From RGIG3009 sp964389495 (lineage in GTDB: Bacteria > Bacillota > Clostridia > Oscillospirales > Acutalibacteraceae), in assembly GCA_964389495.1 (NCBI GenBank), contig CAYMDU010000064.1:1-10030 (forward strand): 10,030 bases of DNA, read 5' to 3'. A program made the position numbers and the translations under genes. Under the pieces are notes generated by a model. The model did no database searches. It saw only the letters and a program-made list of their open reading frames with translations, and was not told the origin of the DNA. How positions within the stretch are numbered: the stretch's first letter is position 1; every line of letters begins with the position of its first letter. Below, one piece after another: positions 7,295 through 10,030 of this stretch.

Positions 7295-8263
7295 TTAAAA
7301 TACCTGCGGTTCATGATGCCGCGCTTTTTCGGGAATATCATCGGTCATTCCCAAGTTTTGCATCAGTTCGTGTGCCGCGTTATATCCCATTTTTTTCTGG
7401 CGGTTGTTCATCGCCGCCACTTCGATAATCATGGCCAAATTGCGCCCCGGTTTTACTGGAATGGTCAGCATGGGCACCGTGATGCCCAAAATGTTCATGT
7501 ATTCGTTTTCCAAGCCCATGCGGTCGTATACTTTGTTGTTATCCCACGGTTCCATTTGAATAGCCAAATCAATCTTTTCGGTCATTTTAACCGCACCCAT
7601 ACCGAAAATGCGGCGAACATTCACAATGCCGATACCGCGCAATTCAATGTAGTGACGAATGTTTTCCGGTGCCGAGCCAACCAAGGATTTGGAGGACACA
7701 CGGCGAATTTCCACCGCGTCGTCCGCAATCAGCCGGTGACCCCGTTTCACCAATTCAATGGCCGTTTCGCTTTTACCAATGCCGCTGTCACCCACCAGCA
7801 ACACGCCTTCACCGGCTACTTCCACCAACACGCCGTGGCGCGTAACACGCGGTGCCAACTGAACATTCAAAAAGGCAATCAGCGCCGCCATGAAAGTGGA
7901 GGTGGTGTCAGCCGAACGGAAAAGCGGCACCGAAAACTCGCGGCAGGCTTCCAGCAATTCGGGCAACACTTCCAACTCGCGCGCCACCACAATCAGCGGC
8001 GGCTCATGCGAAATCAGTGCCCGCACGCTGGCCGCTCTCTGTTCGGGTGACAGGCCCTCCAAATAGCCGTATTCCCCTTTGCCGATCACCTGGATGCGCG
8101 TGTTGTCAAAATATTCAAAATACCCGGCAAGACCCAATCCCGGGCGATTCACCTCGGCGCTGATAATCTGGCGTTGATCGCCGTCTTGCGGCAGATACAC
8201 CACCTCCAACGATAGCTCTTGCCTGATTTTTTCAAGCGAAACCGAATAGGTTGTCTGTGCCAT
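7295..8263 (-). CDS. hprK: HPr kinase/phosphorylase
   Basis: HprK phosphorylates Ser46 of HPr when fructose 1,6-bisphosphate and ATP are high, and removes the phosphate when inorganic phosphate is high. This switches carbon catabolite repression and PTS activity in Firmicutes. The protein is 322 aa, close to the usual 310-320. An N-terminal domain (1 to about 125) precedes the catalytic domain, which has HGVLVEV with the conserved histidine (H143), a P-loop GDSGIGKSE (158-166, K164), ADDAVEI (180-186), the family signature LRGIGIVNVRRIFGMGAV (208-225), and a C-terminal region including PVKPGRN (269-275). First gene of the operon. ATG 8261-8263 has a GGAAGG site 6 nt upstream, part of an AGGAAGGAAGG run. 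HPr itself is not encoded in the window. HprK being activated by the product of PfkA, encoded at the other end of the cluster, gives the layout a regulatory logic. Confidence 0.97.
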   Translation of the reverse strand: MAQTTYSVSLEKIRQELSLEVVYLPQDGDQRQIISAEVNRPGLGLAGYFEYFDNTRIQVIGKGEYGYLEGLSPEQRAASVRALISHEPPLIVVARELEVLPELLEACREFSVPLFRSADTTSTFMAALIAFLNVQLAPRVTRHGVLVEVAGEGVLLVGDSGIGKSETAIELVKRGHRLIADDAVEIRRVSSKSLVGSAPENIRHYIELRGIGIVNVRRIFGMGAVKMTEKIDLAIQMEPWDNNKVYDRMGLENEYMNILGITVPMLTIPVKPGRNLAMIIEVAAMNNRQKKMGYNAAHELMQNLGMTDDIPEKARHHEPQVF

Positions 8264-8306
8264 AGTTTGCCTTCCTTCCTGCCGTGCAACGGTTATAGAT
8301 AAGTAT

Positions 8307-8335
8307 AGTATACCTTATTTTTTTCGGTCTGAAAA
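8307..8335 (-). promoter_or_regulatory. Predicted promoter of the hprK operon
   Basis: On the minus strand TTTTCA (8330-8335) and TATACT (8307-8312) are separated by 17 nt. This would give a leader of about 35-40 nt before the hprK ATG. A second TATACT overlaps 5 nt downstream, and GTATAGTATAC (8303-8313) is a perfect inverted repeat around one base, so the exact -10 is uncertain. Confidence 0.55.
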
Positions 8336-8356
8336 GCCCTTTTTTGAATTTTTCTA

Positions 8357-8374
8357 TCCGTCTTGCCAAACGGA
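8357..8374. promoter_or_regulatory. 18-bp imperfect palindrome over the glycosyltransferase -35 (candidate operator)
   Basis: The sequence TCCGTCTTGCCAAACGGA pairs at 7 of 9 symmetric positions, with perfect outer arms TCCGT and ACGGA. It encloses the whole TTGCCA -35 (8363-8368). Symmetry continues partly outward into flanking T- and A-rich runs. It does not look like a catabolite-responsive element. A repressor site is an inference. Confidence 0.4.
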
Positions 8375-8391
8375 AAAAGCTGTGATATACT
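8363..8391 (+). promoter_or_regulatory. Predicted sigma-A promoter of the glycosyltransferase gene
   Basis: TTGCCA (8363-8368) and TATACT (8386-8391) are 17 nt apart, with TG at the extended -10 position (TGATATACT). Each hexamer matches consensus at 5 of 6 positions. The expected start is near 8398, about 25 nt before the GTG start codon. Confidence 0.75.
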
Positions 8392-8409
8392 AAGGACATA
8401 TTTAGCAGT

Positions 8410-8416
8410 AAGGAGG
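8410..8416 (+). promoter_or_regulatory. Strong ribosome-binding site supporting a GTG start
   Basis: AAGGAGG lies 7 nt before GTG 8424-8426. No in-frame ATG lies nearby, and the protein from the GTG begins directly with the conserved GT4 N-terminus, so the GTG start is well supported. Confidence 0.85.
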
Positions 8417-8423
8417 AGGCCCT

Positions 8424-9578
8424 GTGAACAGCTTTTCTGTCGGTCTATTCAACGATTCGTTCCCGCCTATTATCGACGGTGTAGCGCAAACCGTGAAAAA
8501 CTATGCCGAAAACCTCAGCAAAAAAGATTGCCGTGTCACGGTGGTCACCCCCCACTACCGTGGCGTGGAAGATCACTATCCGTTTGATGTTGTGCGCTAT
8601 CCTTCGCTGTCGGTCGGCGCCCGTATCGGCTATCGTGTTGGCGTTCCGTTCGACCCGGAAACCATTTACCATTTGCGCTCCCGCCGTTTTGATCTCATGC
8701 ATGTTCACGCGCCGTTTGCTTCGTCTGTTTTGGTAAAAACCATCAATCACCGCCCGCGTGTACCGGTGGTGCTCACCTATCACACCCGCTTCGATCTGGA
8801 CTTGGAAAAGCGGGTTCCCAACCCCGCCATGCGCAAAGTGGCCATGAAGTTTTTGCTGGAAAATGTGAAAGCCGCCGACGAAATTTGGGTGGTTACCAAA
8901 AGTTGCGGCCGCACCTTGCTGGACATCGGCTACGACGGCCCTTGGCGGGTGATGGAAAACGGCACCGATTTTCGCCGTGGCAAAGCCGCACCCGACAGCG
9001 TGGCTCTTTTGCGGGAAAAACTCCGTTTGCCAAGCGATGTGCCGGTGTTCTTGTTTGTCGGGCGCATGATGTGGTACAAAAACATTCGGCTAATACTGGA
9101 TACCTATGCCCTGCTTCGCCGGCGGGGGCTGGATTTTCGCGCTTTGTTTGTCGGTGAAGGGTACGACTTGCCCGCCATTCAAGACTACGCTGCCGAACTG
9201 GGCCTGTCGGACTGCGTTACATTCACCGGCCCGGTGCGCGACCGCGAACAGCTTCGCGTGTTTTACAGTGCTGCCGACTTGTTCTTTTTCCCGTCCACCT
9301 ACGACACCTGCGGTATTGTGGTGAAAGAAGCCGCCGCGTGCGACTGCCCCTCGTTGTTAATACGCAACAGTTGCGCCGCCGAAGGTGCTGTTCACAAAGC
9401 CTCCGGCTATTTGGCCGACGAATCGCCCGACGATTGCGCACAGGTGATTTTAGACGCCTGTTCCGACCGCGCCGCCATGCGTTTGGTGGGGGAACGCGCT
9501 TCGCGCGACCTGTATCTCAGCTGGGAGGATGCCGTGGACCGCGCTTACGCCCGCTACCGTGAGATTCTCAACCGCTAA
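8424..9578 (+). CDS. GT4-family glycosyltransferase (GT-B fold), possibly diacylglycerol glycosyltransferase
   Basis: A 384-aa retaining glycosyltransferase predicted to move a sugar from a nucleotide sugar to a lipid or glycan acceptor at the cytoplasmic membrane face. The N-terminal domain has VGLFNDSFPPIIDGVAQTV (6-24) with the glycine loop contacting donor phosphates, HVHAPFASSVL (93-103) and TYHTRFD (118-124). The C-terminal domain has FVGRMMWYKN (211-220, R214 and K219 expected to bind the donor diphosphate), GEGYDLP (244-250), and FPSTYDTCGIVVKEA (289-303). The last is the EX7E motif with Asp (D294) replacing the first Glu and E302 conserved. No transmembrane helix is evident. The N-terminus is reminiscent of mono-/di-glucosyldiacylglycerol synthases and PimB-like mannosyltransferases; the acceptor cannot be told from sequence. 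It is divergent from hprK, has its own promoter and palindrome, and is followed after 60 nt by a tRNA with no terminator between. Confidence 0.88.
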   Translation: MNSFSVGLFNDSFPPIIDGVAQTVKNYAENLSKKDCRVTVVTPHYRGVEDHYPFDVVRYPSLSVGARIGYRVGVPFDPETIYHLRSRRFDLMHVHAPFASSVLVKTINHRPRVPVVLTYHTRFDLDLEKRVPNPAMRKVAMKFLLENVKAADEIWVVTKSCGRTLLDIGYDGPWRVMENGTDFRRGKAAPDSVALLREKLRLPSDVPVFLFVGRMMWYKNIRLILDTYALLRRRGLDFRALFVGEGYDLPAIQDYAAELGLSDCVTFTGPVRDREQLRVFYSAADLFFFPSTYDTCGIVVKEAAACDCPSLLIRNSCAAEGAVHKASGYLADESPDDCAQVILDACSDRAAMRLVGERASRDLYLSWEDAVDRAYARYREILNR

Positions 9579-9592
9579 TTTTTCAAAATCTC

Positions 9593-9621
9593 TTGACAAC
9601 TCTCCCGTTTTGCGTTAAGAT
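9593..9621 (+). promoter_or_regulatory. Predicted promoter of tRNA-Ala
   Basis: A perfect TTGACA (9593-9598) and TAAGAT (9616-9621) are separated by 17 nt. The predicted start near 9628 leaves a short leader before the tRNA at 9639. The -35 begins only 15 nt after the glycosyltransferase stop. Confidence 0.75.
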
Positions 9622-9638
9622 AAGTCTTGTTCTTGTAC

Positions 9639-9715
9639 GGGCCCGTAGCTCAGCTGGGAGAGCGCACGGTTCGCATCCGTGAGGTTCGAGGGTTCGATCC
9701 CCTTCGGGTCCACCA
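9639..9715 (+). tRNA. tRNA-Ala, anticodon CGC
   Basis: A complete cloverleaf with encoded CCA. The acceptor stem is GGGCCCG/CGGGTCC (9639-9645 with 9705-9711), the D stem GCTC/GAGC, the anticodon stem CACGG/CCGTG with loop TTCGCAT (anticodon CGC at 9672-9674, reading GCG), and the T arm GAGGG-TTCGATC-CCCTT. The third acceptor pair is G:U (9641 with 9709), the classic G3:U70 alanine identity element, which confirms the assignment. The discriminator is A9712. The total is 77 nt rather than the usual 76 because the variable loop AGGTTC (9682-9687) has six bases. The gene stands alone with its own promoter and terminator. Confidence 0.97.
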
Positions 9716-9719
9716 AACT

Positions 9720-9756
9720 AAGACATCCAAGCCCTACAAGGACTTGGATGTCTTTT
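9720..9756 (+). terminator. Rho-independent terminator after tRNA-Ala
   Basis: AAGACATCCAAG (9720-9731) pairs perfectly over 12 bp with CTTGGATGTCTT (9743-9754). The 11-nt loop can form three more pairs past one mismatch. A short T run (9753-9756) then breaks at G9757. It starts four bases after the CCA end. It probably also ends read-through transcripts from the glycosyltransferase gene, which has no terminator of its own. Confidence 0.85.
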
Positions 9757-9860
9757 GTTATGTATGTTCGCTGCCAAACAGGAAACGCTACTTTCAAACA
9801 CCAGTTGGTCCTGCACAGCAGCATGCTCCTTCACGCCACCAAAGAAACGGAGGATACACC

Positions 9861-10030
9861 ATGGATATGTTGGAGTTTATTCACCAGGCGGCAAGCAATC
9901 CCATGCTGCTGATTTCCACCTTGCTAACATTGGGCGTTATTTTGGTGAACGGATGGACCGATGCTCCCAACGCCATCGCCACCTGTGTATCCACCCGCGC
10001 CATCGGCGTGCGCAAAGCCATCATCATGGC
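9861..10030 (+). CDS. Inorganic phosphate transporter, PiT family, N-terminal 56 residues (partial, runs off right edge)
   Basis: PiT transporters are membrane proteins that import inorganic phosphate, usually as a metal-phosphate complex driven by H+ or Na+. The fragment begins MDMLEFIHQAASNPMLLIST and has a first membrane helix at about 15-30 (MLLISTLLTLGVILVN). This leads into GWTDAPNAIATCVSTRAIG, the first PiT signature, which in E. coli PitA has the form GFND-x-ANA. Here the residue before Asp is Thr rather than Asn. GGAGG (9849-9853) lies 7 nt before ATG 9861. No convincing promoter is seen between the tRNA terminator and the start. Clostridial homologues are often next to a PhoU-like DUF47 gene, which would be outside the window. 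Confidence 0.88.
   Translation, partial: MDMLEFIHQAASNPMLLISTLLTLGVILVNGWTDAPNAIATCVSTRAIGVRKAIIM

Larger units (their letters stand above)
229..8263 (-). other. Predicted six-gene operon hprK - PHP phosphatase - ROK kinase - murB - whiA - dnaE
   Basis: Six same-strand genes are separated by 14, 16, 11, 11 and 15 nt in transcription order. In each gap the stop codon touches or lies just upstream of the next ribosome-binding site, so translation is likely coupled. No terminator hairpin or good promoter fits in these gaps. The only clear promoter upstream is at 8307-8335 before hprK. After dnaE there is no strong terminator, so some read-through into pfkA is possible although pfkA has its own promoter. 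Confidence 0.8.

Noticed and set aside
8264..8423. Catabolite-responsive element between hprK and the glycosyltransferase gene
   Set aside because: Neither strand shows an acceptable TGNAANCGNTNNCA-type match; the palindrome there has different arms.
9615..9824. Minus-strand reading frame giving a 69-aa peptide containing PKGIEPSNLTDANRALSQLS
   Set aside because: This is the antisense translation of the tRNA gene, a known source of false hypothetical proteins.
9679..9912. 77-codon plus-strand frame starting inside the tRNA
   Set aside because: Its start lies in the tRNA and it runs through the terminator hairpin into the PiT gene in another frame. There is no ribosome-binding site or family resemblance.

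Overview
The window looks like chromosomal DNA of a low-to-moderate GC Gram-positive anaerobe. It fits a member of the class Clostridia, probably Oscillospirales (Ruminococcaceae-like). The evidence is the Firmicutes hprK / PHP phosphatase / ROK kinase / murB / whiA / dnaE / pfkA gene neighbourhood, strong AAGGAGG-type Shine-Dalgarno sites, a GTG start, and a PiT transporter with a clostridial-type first motif. The taxon is an inference; no marker such as rRNA is present.

Minus strand, positions 8263 down to 1: six genes lie head to tail with only 11-16 nt between them: hprK (HPr kinase/phosphorylase), a YcdX-like PHP phosphatase, a ROK glucokinase, murB, whiA and dnaE. They look like one operon driven by a promoter just upstream of hprK. 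After a 110-nt gap with its own good promoter, pfkA (6-phosphofructokinase) begins and runs off the left edge. The set couples carbon-flux sensing (HprK), the first kinase of glucose use (ROK) and the committed glycolytic step (PfkA) to wall precursor synthesis (MurB), a division-related DNA-binding protein (WhiA) and replication (DnaE). The rapZ-yvcK pair that commonly sits directly upstream of whiA in Firmicutes is absent here; murB abuts whiA instead.

Positions 8264-8423 are a divergent intergenic region. It holds the hprK promoter, a promoter for the plus-strand glycosyltransferase gene, and an 18-bp imperfect palindrome over the -35 of the latter.

Plus strand, 8424 to the right edge: a GT4-family glycosyltransferase (GTG start); then a tRNA-Ala(CGC) with its own TTGACA promoter and a strong intrinsic terminator; then the first 56 codons of a PiT-family phosphate transporter. 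Positions 9757-9848, between the terminator and the transporter, show no convincing promoter or gene.

Nothing here looks mobile: I see no transposase, integrase, CRISPR, toxin-antitoxin or phage genes. This is mainly a well-conserved housekeeping region. The points of interest are the missing rapZ-yvcK pair, the complete metal site in the DnaE PHP domain, two operator-like repeats at promoters, and a tRNA-Ala with a 6-nt variable loop.
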